NCBI GenBank assembly: GCA_028877275.1
Contig: JAPPFP010000010.1
Coordinates: 1-64,000 of the forward strand
Direction of reading: 5' to 3'
Length of the DNA: 64,000 bases
Origin: Acidobacteriota bacterium
GTDB taxonomy: Bacteria; Acidobacteriota; Thermoanaerobaculia; Multivoradales; Multivoraceae
This document shows positions 1 through 7,135 of the stretch, in pieces. Each line of letters opens with the position of its first letter. Position 1 is the first letter of the stretch. Position numbers and translations under genes: made by a program. The notes under the pieces were generated by a model, which saw nothing but the letters and a program-made list of their open reading frames with translations, ran no database searches and had not been told where the DNA came from.

Positions 1-1329
1 GGCCCAGCCCATCGTCAGGTCGACGATGCGGATGTCGCCGAGCAGCGGGGGTCGGCGGGCCTGGGGGGAGGCGCCCAGCGAACGCTCACGCTTCCTCGGT
101 GGACTGAGGGTCGGGCGTTCGCTCCGCTCCGCTCGCTCTGGTTGGGCGTCGGTTTCTGCACGACATCGGCAGTCGCTCGCTCCGAGGTCGCTGGGCGCCT
201 CCCCCCAGGCCCGCCTCGTGCCGTGCTCTCCCAGGCGCGGTGCGGAGCCGCCCGGCGTGGCGGGCGTCCGATGAAGGCGAAACGGCGTGCCGGGCGCGAC
301 GAAGTTGTCCTGGTCGGGGTGTCTGGCCTCGACCCAGGCGCCGCGATCCGCGTACTGCTCCAGGTCGAACAGCGCCGCCGGTGTGGGCGCGAGCGCCAGG
401 GGGACGCGCGCGGCCTGGCCGGCGTCGACCCACTCGCGGGCGGTTCGTTCGAGAAGGCGCGGTCTGAGCGCGGCGTCGATCCGGTCGGCGTCCTCGAGCC
501 GGTTGATCGACACCTGGTAACGGGGCTCTGTCCCGAGTTCGTCCAGTCCCAGAAGTGCGCACAGGCTCCGCCACTGGGAGGGCGTCACCGTGCTCACCCC
601 TAGCCAGCCGTCGCGGCAGGGATAGATGCCGACCGGGTAGGTGGGCCAGAAGCGGTTGATGCCGACCCGCGGACGGATCTCGCCGGTGGCGAGAGTTCCC
701 GGAGGGCCGGGCTCGGTGATGCACATCGCCGCTTCGAAGATCGAGACGTCCAGGTGAAACGGGGCGTCGAGCCGCCCTGTCTCCCGCGCCAGCAGGTGGC
801 CGACGGCGCCCACGTAGGCCAGCGTGCCGGCGACCACCTGGGGCGTGTGGCCCGTGGCCAGGATGGGCGGCCCCTCGGCCGGCCCGATCGCCCTGGCCGC
901 GGCGGTATGGGTGCTGATGACGGGGTCCGTGGCGCCGCGGCCCGCGTAGGGACCCGAGGCGCCGAACCAGGAGATGGAGAGCCGGACCTGGCCGTCGAGC
1001 AGTTGGCGTTCGTCGGTTGGGTCGGCGTCGAGGAGGAGGTCGGCGCCGTGGAGCAGCCCGCGGGCCTCCGGGTCCTCCGGCCCTGCAGCCACACTCCGCT
1101 TGCCGAGGGAGAGCCAGGTCGCGAGAGCGCTCGCCTCGGGCCCGGATGCCCGGGGATGGAAGGGATGCAGGCGGCGGATGGGGTGACCCTGGCCCGGCGG
1201 CTCGAGGTTCGTGACGGTCGCGCCGAGGTCGCGGAAGAGCTTGCCGCAGTAGGCGGTAGCGACCGTACCGGCGAGGTCGACGACGTCGATCCCGGCCAGG
1301 GCTCCGGCACTCGTGTTCTCGTTCTGCAT
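1..1329 (-). CDS. CaiB/BaiF family (class III) CoA-transferase, two-domain form, 3' end cut by window
   Basis: Transfers CoA between acyl-CoAs and carboxylic acids in the cytoplasm; the substrate cannot be told from sequence. The frame is open from an ATG at 1329 to the window edge (443 codons). The N-terminal half opens with the family pattern GIDVVDLAG and carries DVSIFEA, where the Asp is the expected catalytic residue. The first domain ends near PRLGEH (about residue 360). After a linker, a second family start (IRIVDLTMGWA) begins at the very edge, so this is a tandem double-domain transferase, not the usual ~400-residue protein. The linker is encoded by the foldback element at 59-210. 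A TACACT -10-like box lies 19 nt upstream; no Shine-Dalgarno was seen. Confidence 0.85.
   Translation of the reverse strand, partial: MQNENTSAGALAGIDVVDLAGTVATAYCGKLFRDLGATVTNLEPPGQGHPIRRLHPFHPRASGPEASALATWLSLGKRSVAAGPEDPEARGLLHGADLLLDADPTDERQLLDGQVRLSISWFGASGPYAGRGATDPVISTHTAAARAIGPAEGPPILATGHTPQVVAGTLAYVGAVGHLLARETGRLDAPFHLDVSIFEAAMCITEPGPPGTLATGEIRPRVGINRFWPTYPVGIYPCRDGWLGVSTVTPSQWRSLCALLGLDELGTEPRYQVSINRLEDADRIDAALRPRLLERTAREWVDAGQAARVPLALAPTPAALFDLEQYADRGAWVEARHPDQDNFVAPGTPFRLHRTPATPGGSAPRLGEHGTRRAWGEAPSDLGASDCRCRAETDAQPERAERSERPTLSPPRKRERSLGASPQARRPPLLGDIRIVDLTMGWA
59..210. repeat. Foldback element A: 23-bp inverted arms around a 106-bp core, inside the CoA-transferase gene
   Basis: The arms at 59-81 and 188-210 are perfect reverse complements. 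The ends read GCCTG and CAGGC. The core holds the strings GGGCGTCGGTTTC and GTCGCTCGCTCCGAG, which recur with few changes in element B at 6835-7011. The copy stays in frame (152 bp plus flanks) and encodes an Arg/Glu/Ser-rich linker between the two transferase domains. Confidence 0.8.
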
Positions 1330-1370
1330 GAATTCGGACGGAGGCGGGAGTGTAGATCGGAAGGCGTAGG

Positions 1371-2651
1371 ATGCCTCCGGTGAAGCGCCAGACAACCCTC
1401 CGGCTGTCCGTCATGATGCTCCTGCAGTACGGAGTCTGGGGCGTCTGGCTGCCCGTTCTGGCCCGCTACCTCCAGGCTGATCAGGTCGAGGGAGGCCTCG
1501 GGTTCAGCCCGGGACAGGTCGGCTGGATTCTGGGTCTGGCGAGTTCGATCGGCGCCGTCACCGCGCCGTTCGTCGCCGGCCAGCTCGCCGATCGCTCCTT
1601 CTCGACCCAGCGCGTCCTCGCGGTGCTGCTGCTGGCCGGGGGCGCGATCAAGATCGTCACCGCGTACCAGACGACCTTCTCCGCCTGGCTTTGGCTTTCC
1701 GTGGCGTACTCGGTCCTCTACACGCCGACCCTGGCGCTCTCGAACTCGCTCGCCTTCGCGCACCTGGACGACCCCGACAGCCAGTTCCCGAAGGTCCGGG
1801 TCTGGGGCACGATCGGCTGGATCGCGGCGAGCTGGGCGTTCCCGCTGTTCTGGCTGCTCTCCGACGTCCGGTTCTCGTGGCTGCCGCCGTTCTATGCCGG
1901 GACCGAGGCAACGGATGCGACGGCCCGGCTGGTCGACTCACTGATCTGGAGCGGAGTACTGGCGTTCGGCTACGCCCTGTTCTGCCTCTTCCTGCCGTCG
2001 ACGCCGCCGCGGCGGGACGCGGAGGAGAAGCTCGCCTTCGCCAAGGCCTTCGGACTGTTCCGGCAGCGCTCGTTCGCCGTGCTGGTCGCGGCCAGCCTGC
2101 CGATTGCCGTGATCCACCAGATCTACTTCATGCAGACGGCGCCGTTCATGAGTGAGGTCCTGGGACTTCCGGACAGCCGGATCGGACCGGCGATGAGCAT
2201 CGGCCAGTTCGCCGAGATCGCGGTCATGGTGGCCACGGGCTGGCTGCTGGCGCGGTTCGGCTTCCGCGGCGTCATCGTCATCGGGACCTTCGCCTACTGC
2301 GCCCGCTACGCGATCTTCGGCAGCGACTTCCTGCCGGTGGAGGTGATCGTCGCCAGCCAGGCGCTCCACGGCCTCTGCTATGCGTGCTTCTTCGCCGCCG
2401 CCTTCATCTACGTCGACCGAATTGCCGAGCCGGATGTCCGGCACTCGGCCCAGACGGTGTTCGGGATCGTGATTCTCGGTCTCGGACCGGTCCTTGCGGC
2501 CCCGGTGCTCCAGGTGCTGTCCGAGGCGTTCACGAACCACGCCGGCGTGCTGGACTACTCGGCGCTGTGGTACTCCCTGTCGGCGCTCGCGCTGGTCACG
2601 ATGCTGGGCTTTGGCGCGCTGTTCCGGGATGAGACACGGGCCGAAGGCTGA
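1371..2651 (+). CDS. MFS transporter of the nucleoside:H+ symporter type
   Basis: A 426-residue inner-membrane carrier with about 12 hydrophobic segments throughout. The N-terminal stretch QYGVWGVWLPVLARYL, a following GFSPGQVGWILG and the mid-protein RVWGTIGWI (about residue 142) are typical of the NupG/XapB-like nucleoside symporter family; the length matches. The substrate is inferred from family only. It is divergent from the CoA-transferase, with 41 bp between the starts. GGAAGG lies 6 nt before the ATG. It converges on the isomerase gene, with hairpins in the 69-bp gap. Confidence 0.8.
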   Translation: MPPVKRQTTLRLSVMMLLQYGVWGVWLPVLARYLQADQVEGGLGFSPGQVGWILGLASSIGAVTAPFVAGQLADRSFSTQRVLAVLLLAGGAIKIVTAYQTTFSAWLWLSVAYSVLYTPTLALSNSLAFAHLDDPDSQFPKVRVWGTIGWIAASWAFPLFWLLSDVRFSWLPPFYAGTEATDATARLVDSLIWSGVLAFGYALFCLFLPSTPPRRDAEEKLAFAKAFGLFRQRSFAVLVAASLPIAVIHQIYFMQTAPFMSEVLGLPDSRIGPAMSIGQFAEIAVMVATGWLLARFGFRGVIVIGTFAYCARYAIFGSDFLPVEVIVASQALHGLCYACFFAAAFIYVDRIAEPDVRHSAQTVFGIVILGLGPVLAAPVLQVLSEAFTNHAGVLDYSALWYSLSALALVTMLGFGALFRDETRAEG

Positions 2652-2652
2652 C

Positions 2653-2682
2653 CACACTGGGTGCGCCGGCGTCCTCGCCGGC
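2653..2682 (+). repeat. Dispersed hairpin repeat, type 1
   Basis: A 30-nt sequence CACACT-GGGTGCGCCGGCG-TCCT-CGCCGGC folding into a 7-bp stem with a TCCT loop. It is identical to 7072-7101 and matches 10515-10544 (reverse) at 29 of 30 bases. It sits in the gap between convergent genes. Confidence 0.8.
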
Positions 2683-2696
2683 TTCTGAGAGAACGC

Positions 2697-2714
2697 GCGA
2701 GGCGCTAGCCTCGC
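2697..2714. terminator. Possible bidirectional terminator hairpin without U-tract
   Basis: GCGAGGC-GCTA-GCCTCGC forms a perfect 7-bp stem with a 4-nt loop between two convergent stop codons. There is no T-run on either side, so termination is inferred from position only. Confidence 0.35.
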
Positions 2715-2720
2715 TCCGCT

Positions 2721-3587
2721 TCAGACGTCGCAGACACTCACACCATGCGCAAGAGCAGCGAGTTTGTCGCTGCTCTTGGGAATGAACTCCTGGCCCACGA
2801 TGCCCGTGTAGCCGGTCTCGAGGATCGCGCGCATGATCGCCGGGTAGTACAGCTCCTGGTCCTCGTCCAGTTCGTTGCGCCCGGGGTTTCCGGCGGTGTG
2901 GTAGTGGCCGATGTGCTCGTGGTAGTCGCGGATCGTGCGGATGACGTCGCCTTCCATCACCTGCGCGTGGTAGATGTCGTAGAGGATCTTGAAGCGGTCG
3001 GAGCCGACGCGGTCCACGAGTTCGACCAGCCAGGGCATGTTGTCGGCCATGTAGTCGGCGTGGTTGACCTTGGAGTTGAGCAACTCCATGCAGATCGTGA
3101 CGCCCTTCTGCTCGGCGTGGCCGACCACCTGCCTCAGGGCCGTGACGCAGTTCTCGAGACCCTCGCTGTCCGGCATGCCGTTGCGGTTGCCCGAGAAGGT
3201 GATCACGTTGGGGAATCCGGCCTCGGCGGTGGCGTCGATGGCGGCCGTGATCGCCTCCAGGCAGGCCTCGTGGTTGGCGGGATCGTTGATGCCTTTGGCG
3301 ATGCCGTGGCTGTTCGTCATCGCGCAGGAGAGGCCGTGTTCCCGCAGGGTCGGGAAGGCTTCGGGGCCGAGGATCTCGATGGACTCGAGACCCATCGCTC
3401 TGGCGGCGGCGGCGAGCTCTTCGAGCGGTATCCGGCCGTAGCACCACTGGCACACCGACTGGCGGATTCTCCCGTTCCTGATCACTCGCTCCTGCTGGGC
3501 GGCGAGTGTGGCCGGCGCTGCGGCGGCCGCGGCAGCGGAAGCTGCGCCGGCGATCAGGGTTCTTCGGGACAGAGGTTCGGCGTGCAT
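2721..3587 (-). CDS. Secreted TIM-barrel sugar isomerase/epimerase, hydroxypyruvate-isomerase-like
   Basis: A 288-residue protein of the xylose-isomerase-like TIM barrel family. Candidate divalent-metal ligands lie in ICMELLNS, ILYDIYHAQ, GHYHTAGNPGR and VGQEF, as in hydroxypyruvate isomerases. The N-terminus SRRTLIAGAASAAAAAAA is a Tat-type signal, so it is exported folded. The start at 3587 is chosen because GGAGG lies just upstream and because it places the twin-arginine near the N-terminus. The true substrate is unknown; many such barrels act on keto sugars or inositols. Confidence 0.8.
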   Translation of the reverse strand: MHAEPLSRRTLIAGAASAAAAAAAPATLAAQQERVIRNGRIRQSVCQWCYGRIPLEELAAAARAMGLESIEILGPEAFPTLREHGLSCAMTNSHGIAKGINDPANHEACLEAITAAIDATAEAGFPNVITFSGNRNGMPDSEGLENCVTALRQVVGHAEQKGVTICMELLNSKVNHADYMADNMPWLVELVDRVGSDRFKILYDIYHAQVMEGDVIRTIRDYHEHIGHYHTAGNPGRNELDEDQELYYPAIMRAILETGYTGIVGQEFIPKSSDKLAALAHGVSVCDV

Positions 3588-3655
3588 CGGACGTCCTCCG
3601 GTAGGCGTTGAGGGTCTGAGACGTGTCACCGGCGATCCTAGCCTCCCGCACGCGC

Positions 3656-3661
3656 TACGAT
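3656..3661 (+). promoter_or_regulatory. TACGAT -10-like box, 6 nt before ATG 3668
   Basis: TANNNT box whose spacing would place the transcription start at or near the start codon. The gene has no Shine-Dalgarno. One of seven similar cases in the window. Confidence 0.45.
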
Positions 3662-3667
3662 TGCGCC

Positions 3668-4510
3668 ATGGCATTCACGGCCGGGGCAGGACGAGGCTGG
3701 CGGTTGCCGGCGATCCTGGCCGTGTCGACCCTGCTCGTCTCCTCTCTCTTGCCGGCCCAGTGGTGGCGCCCCGTGCCCGCGCGCTACCCCGAGGAAGGCC
3801 GCCAGTACCTCGAGGGCTTCGTCTTCTGCCGCGGCCAGTACCGGCAGGTCGTGGACGAGTGGCTCGGCCAGGGCTGGTTCACGGACTATCCCGACTCCGA
3901 GTACAACTTCATGACCCGGCTGGCCCAGTTGACGACGGTCGAGATCCAGCGAACCGCCTACGGCGATCCGGAGCATCTGGTACTGACCCTCGACGACCCG
4001 CGACTGTTCGAGTTCCCGTTCCTGTTCATGTCGGACGTCGGCACGATCGGCATCGACGACGTCGAGGCGGAGAACCTGCGGAAGTACCTGCTGGCCGGAG
4101 GCTTCCTCTACGTCGACGACTTCTGGGGGCCGACGGCGTGGGACCGCTGGGCGCGGCAGATCGGCCGCGTCCTGCCGCCGGGCGAGTACCCGATCGTCGA
4201 CATTCCGCTGGACCACCCCATCTTCAGCACTTTCTTCACGGTCGACGAAGTGCCGCAGATCCCGTCGATCCAGTACTGGAACATGACCGGCCGGGCGGAC
4301 ACCTCGGAACGGGGCCACCGCTCCGCCGAACCGCACTTTCGCGGCATCTTCGACGAGCACGGCCGCCTGATGGTCGCGATGACCCACAACACGGACATCG
4401 CGGACGGCTGGGAGCGGGAAGGCGAGTCGCGGGAGTTCTTCGAGCGCTTCTCGCTGACGAAGTCCTACCCGTTCGGCGTCAACCTGGTTCTGTACGCTCT
4501 CTCGCACTGA
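3668..4510 (+). CDS. DUF4159 protein, copy A
   Basis: A 280-residue exported protein with an N-terminal hydrophobic signal or anchor (about residues 10-30). The family hallmarks are visible: TDYPDSEYNF, LAGGFLYVDDF (about 140-150), PLDHPIF, GIFDEHGRL and a C-terminal GVNLVLYALSH. DUF4159 proteins are predicted to have a glutamine-amidotransferase-like fold and often sit in MoxR/Bat operons. Here the gene is away from that locus (copies B and C at 43.9 and 51.0 kb) and precedes a secreted metallo-beta-lactamase by 17 bp. Its molecular role is not known. Confidence 0.85.
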   Translation: MAFTAGAGRGWRLPAILAVSTLLVSSLLPAQWWRPVPARYPEEGRQYLEGFVFCRGQYRQVVDEWLGQGWFTDYPDSEYNFMTRLAQLTTVEIQRTAYGDPEHLVLTLDDPRLFEFPFLFMSDVGTIGIDDVEAENLRKYLLAGGFLYVDDFWGPTAWDRWARQIGRVLPPGEYPIVDIPLDHPIFSTFFTVDEVPQIPSIQYWNMTGRADTSERGHRSAEPHFRGIFDEHGRLMVAMTHNTDIADGWEREGESREFFERFSLTKSYPFGVNLVLYALSH

Positions 4511-4527
4511 CACAAGGAGACAAGACC

Positions 4528-5427
4528 GTGACCCGACCTACGCTTCGCATCCGTTCTTTCGCCTTCGCCGCCGGAATGGCTGCGGTACTCCTCGCCGCGC
4601 CGGCGGCGTCGCAGCAGGACTTCTCGGCCGTCGAGGTGACGGGCGAGCACGTTTCCGGCGCCGTCCACATGCTGACCGGCGCCGGCGGCAACATCGGCGT
4701 TTCGGCGGGCGAGGACGGCATCCTGATCGTCGACGACCAGTTCGCGCCCCTGGCCGACAAGATCCGGGCGGCGCTCGCGGCGATCTCGCCCGGCGACCTC
4801 GAGTTCGTCGTCAACACCCACTTCCACTTCGACCACACGGGCGGCAACGTGATCTTCGGCAAGGAGGCGCTGATCGTGGCGCACACGAACGTGCGAAAGC
4901 GGCTGGCGGAGGGGGCCGGTGTGCGAGGGCGGCCGGCCGAACCGGCGCCGAAGGAGGCACTGCCGGTCGTGACCTACGACGACGGCGTCTCGATCCACTT
5001 CAACGGCGAGGAGATCATGATCGGTCACCTGACCGGCGGTCACACGGACGGCGACAGCTACATCTACTTCACCGAGTCCAACGTGGTTCACCTCGGCGAC
5101 CAGTTCTTCGCCGGGCGTTTCCCCTTTGTCGATGTCGGCAACGGGGGCAACGCGGTGGGCCTGCGAGACAGCATCGGCGAGGTGCTGGAGCACCTGCCGG
5201 CGGACGCGAAGGTGATCCCCGGCCACGGGCCCCTTTCGTCGGTCGATGACCTGAAGACCTACCACCGAATGCTCGTCGAGTGCGTGGCGGCGGTGAAGGC
5301 GGGCAAGGCCGCCGGCAAGTCGGTGGAGGAGATCCAGGCCGCCGGGCTGCCCGAGGAATGGAGCGGCTGGGGCTCCGGTTTCATCAACGAGTCCGTCTTC
5401 ATCACCTCGATTCACGAGAGCCTGTAG
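4528..5427 (+). CDS. Secreted MBL-fold hydrolase
   Basis: A 299-residue metallo-beta-lactamase-fold protein exported by a signal peptide ending near PAASQQ. NTHFHFDHTGG is the HxHxDH zinc motif; later ligands lie in GGHTDGD, HLGDQFF and PGHGP. This resembles the SoxH-like/quinoprotein-relay class, not antibiotic-degrading enzymes. The start is the GTG at 4528, preceded by AAGGAGA. It lies between DUF4159 copy A and a PQQ-type propeller with short gaps, suggesting one transcript. The substrate is unknown. Confidence 0.85.
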   Translation: MTRPTLRIRSFAFAAGMAAVLLAAPAASQQDFSAVEVTGEHVSGAVHMLTGAGGNIGVSAGEDGILIVDDQFAPLADKIRAALAAISPGDLEFVVNTHFHFDHTGGNVIFGKEALIVAHTNVRKRLAEGAGVRGRPAEPAPKEALPVVTYDDGVSIHFNGEEIMIGHLTGGHTDGDSYIYFTESNVVHLGDQFFAGRFPFVDVGNGGNAVGLRDSIGEVLEHLPADAKVIPGHGPLSSVDDLKTYHRMLVECVAAVKAGKAAGKSVEEIQAAGLPEEWSGWGSGFINESVFITSIHESL

Positions 5428-5438
5428 GAGGGGTCGCC

Positions 5439-6791
5439 GTGCCGGTCATGCGTCTGGATGGAGTGCTGCGCCCGGAGCGGATCGCGCTGGCGGCCACACT
5501 GGCCCTAGCGGCCGGCGTCGCGGCGGCGGCGCCGCCCGCGACGTCGGATGTGGAAGGCGGCTGGCCGGCCTGGCGCGGGCCGAGCCGCACCGGATCGGCC
5601 CCGGCGGGGAATCCGCCGATCGAGTGGTCCGAAACGAAGAACGTGCGCTGGAAGATTGCCGTGCCGGGTCTCGGCCTTTCGTCGCCGATCGTCTGGGGAG
5701 AGCGGCTGTACCTGACGACCGCCGTGCCGACCGGCGAGAAGGTGGGCAACGCGCCGCGGGCCGGCAGGCGTGACGGCATTCCGCCGGATCGGGTCCTGAG
5801 CTACGAGGTCCACGCGCTGGACCGCGCCACCGGATCGACGGTGTGGAAGCGGACCGTGCGCACGGAAGCGCCGTCCGGAGGCACGCATCCCGACGGCACC
5901 TGGGCCTCCGGGTCGCCGGTCACGGACGGCGAAGTGCTGATCGCCTTCTTCGGTTCGCAGGGCCTCTACGCCTTCGATCTCGACGGGACCGAGCTCTGGC
6001 GCCGCGACTTCGGCGACATGAGGACCCGGCTCGGATTCGGCGAGGGGAGCTCGCCGGCGCTTCACGGCGATCGCGTGTTCGTCATCTGGGACCACGAGGA
6101 CGACTCCTTCATGGTCGCCCTCGACAAGAAGACGGGCCAGGAGATCTGGCGCCGGGACCGCGACGAGATGACGGCCTGGACGACGCCGCTGGTGGTCGAG
6201 CATGGCGGCCGGACGCAGGTCATCACCAGCGCGACGAACCGGGTCCGCGCCTATGACGCGGACACCGGCGAACCGATCTGGCAGGCGACGGGCATGACCC
6301 TCAATGCGATCCCGTCGCCGGTCTACTCGGACGGCGTCGTCTACCTGACCAGCGGCTTTAGGGGCAGCAAGCTGCTGGCGGTGCGTCTCGACGGCGCCGA
6401 GGGCGATGTCACGGGGACGGAGCAGGTCGTCTGGTCGGTGGACCGGGACACGCCGTACGTGCCGTCGCCGTTGCTGCACGACGGCGTCATCTACTTCACG
6501 AAGTCGAACAGCGGCATCCTCTCGGCGTTCGACGCCGGAACCGGCGAGGCGCACTACGCGAACCAGCGCCTCGGCGCGGTCCGCAACGTCTACGCGTCGC
6601 CGGTCGGAGTCGGTGACCGCGTCTACTTCGCCAGCCGCGACGGCGAGTTCCTTGTCGCCAGGGCGGGACCGACCTTCGAGGTCCTGGCCGAGAACGAACT
6701 CGACGACCGCTTCGACGCCTCACCGGCCATCGTCGGCGACGAGATCTACCTGCGCGGCCGCAACAACCTGTACTGCATCGCAGCGCCGTAG
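5439..6791 (+). CDS. PQQ-type beta-propeller repeat protein, secreted
   Basis: A 450-residue exported protein with a signal peptide followed by WPAWRGP, the usual opening of planctomycete/acidobacterial PQQ-like propellers. Repeating blade motifs with W/Y and the pattern AxDxxTGxxxW recur (ALDRATGSTVW, ALDKKTGQEIW, AYDADTGEPIW). Enzymatic PQQ ligands were not identified, so it may be a scaffold rather than a dehydrogenase. The GTG at 5439 has AGGAGGGG 5 nt upstream; ATG 5448 is an alternative. It is 11 bp behind the MBL gene. Confidence 0.85.
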   Translation: MPVMRLDGVLRPERIALAATLALAAGVAAAAPPATSDVEGGWPAWRGPSRTGSAPAGNPPIEWSETKNVRWKIAVPGLGLSSPIVWGERLYLTTAVPTGEKVGNAPRAGRRDGIPPDRVLSYEVHALDRATGSTVWKRTVRTEAPSGGTHPDGTWASGSPVTDGEVLIAFFGSQGLYAFDLDGTELWRRDFGDMRTRLGFGEGSSPALHGDRVFVIWDHEDDSFMVALDKKTGQEIWRRDRDEMTAWTTPLVVEHGGRTQVITSATNRVRAYDADTGEPIWQATGMTLNAIPSPVYSDGVVYLTSGFRGSKLLAVRLDGAEGDVTGTEQVVWSVDRDTPYVPSPLLHDGVIYFTKSNSGILSAFDAGTGEAHYANQRLGAVRNVYASPVGVGDRVYFASRDGEFLVARAGPTFEVLAENELDDRFDASPAIVGDEIYLRGRNNLYCIAAP

Positions 6792-6834
6792 CGGCGTCGC
6801 AGCGGGGCGGGGCGGGGCGGCGTCGGTTGCACCC

Positions 6835-7011
6835 GCCTGTCCGGGGGCCGGTAGAGAGGGTCCCGGACGGCCGTGCGCACTTTCTCGGATGACGGGAGGG
6901 TTGCGCGCACTTCGCTTCACTCGCTTCGGTCAGGCGTCGGTTTCGGGGAGGGCGTGGGGCGTCGCTCGTTCAGAGCCCGCCGGGACCCTCTCTACCGGCC
7001 CCCGGACAGGC
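6835..7011. repeat. Foldback element B: 32-bp inverted arms around a 113-bp core
   Basis: Arms at 6835-6866 and 6980-7011 are perfect reverse complements. Ends are GCCTG and CAGGC, as in element A, but the arm sequence differs. The core shares CTCGCTTCGGTCAGGCGTCGGTTTC-like sequence and GTCGCTCGTTCAGAG with element A, in the same orientation. No protein-coding capacity was seen, so it would be a non-autonomous element. Confidence 0.8.
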
Positions 7012-7071
7012 TGGACCTCATCGAGGATTCCCCGGCGCCGGATGCCTCTGTTGCGGGTATGGATGAGGTCG

Positions 7072-7101
7072 CACACTGGGTGCGCCGGCGTCCTCGCCGG
7101 C
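7072..7101 (+). repeat. Dispersed hairpin repeat, type 1
   Basis: Identical over 30 nt to 2653-2682. It forms the GCCGGCG-TCCT-CGCCGGC hairpin, 35 bp beyond the stop of the convergent DUF255 gene. Confidence 0.8.
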
Positions 7102-7135
7102 TGCCGCCGCAGGCGGCTAAAGGACGCGCCGGCCG

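Larger units (their letters stand above)
6792..7135. other. 344-bp gene-free gap occupied by repeats
   Basis: No convincing gene on either strand. The gap holds a GGGGC-rich tract (6801-6820), foldback element B (6835-7011) and a type-1 hairpin repeat (7072-7101). It separates two convergent genes. Confidence 0.8.

Noticed and set aside
86..1763. Long minus-strand frames of 442 and 387 codons at the left edge
   Set aside because: The recognisable CoA-transferase sequence lies in the frame starting at 1329; the others are Arg/Pro-rich shadows.
3508..4527. Extension of the MBL gene upstream to 3508
   Set aside because: The extension is an out-of-frame shadow of DUF4159 copy A; the GTG at 4528 has an AAGGAGA site and starts a signal peptide.
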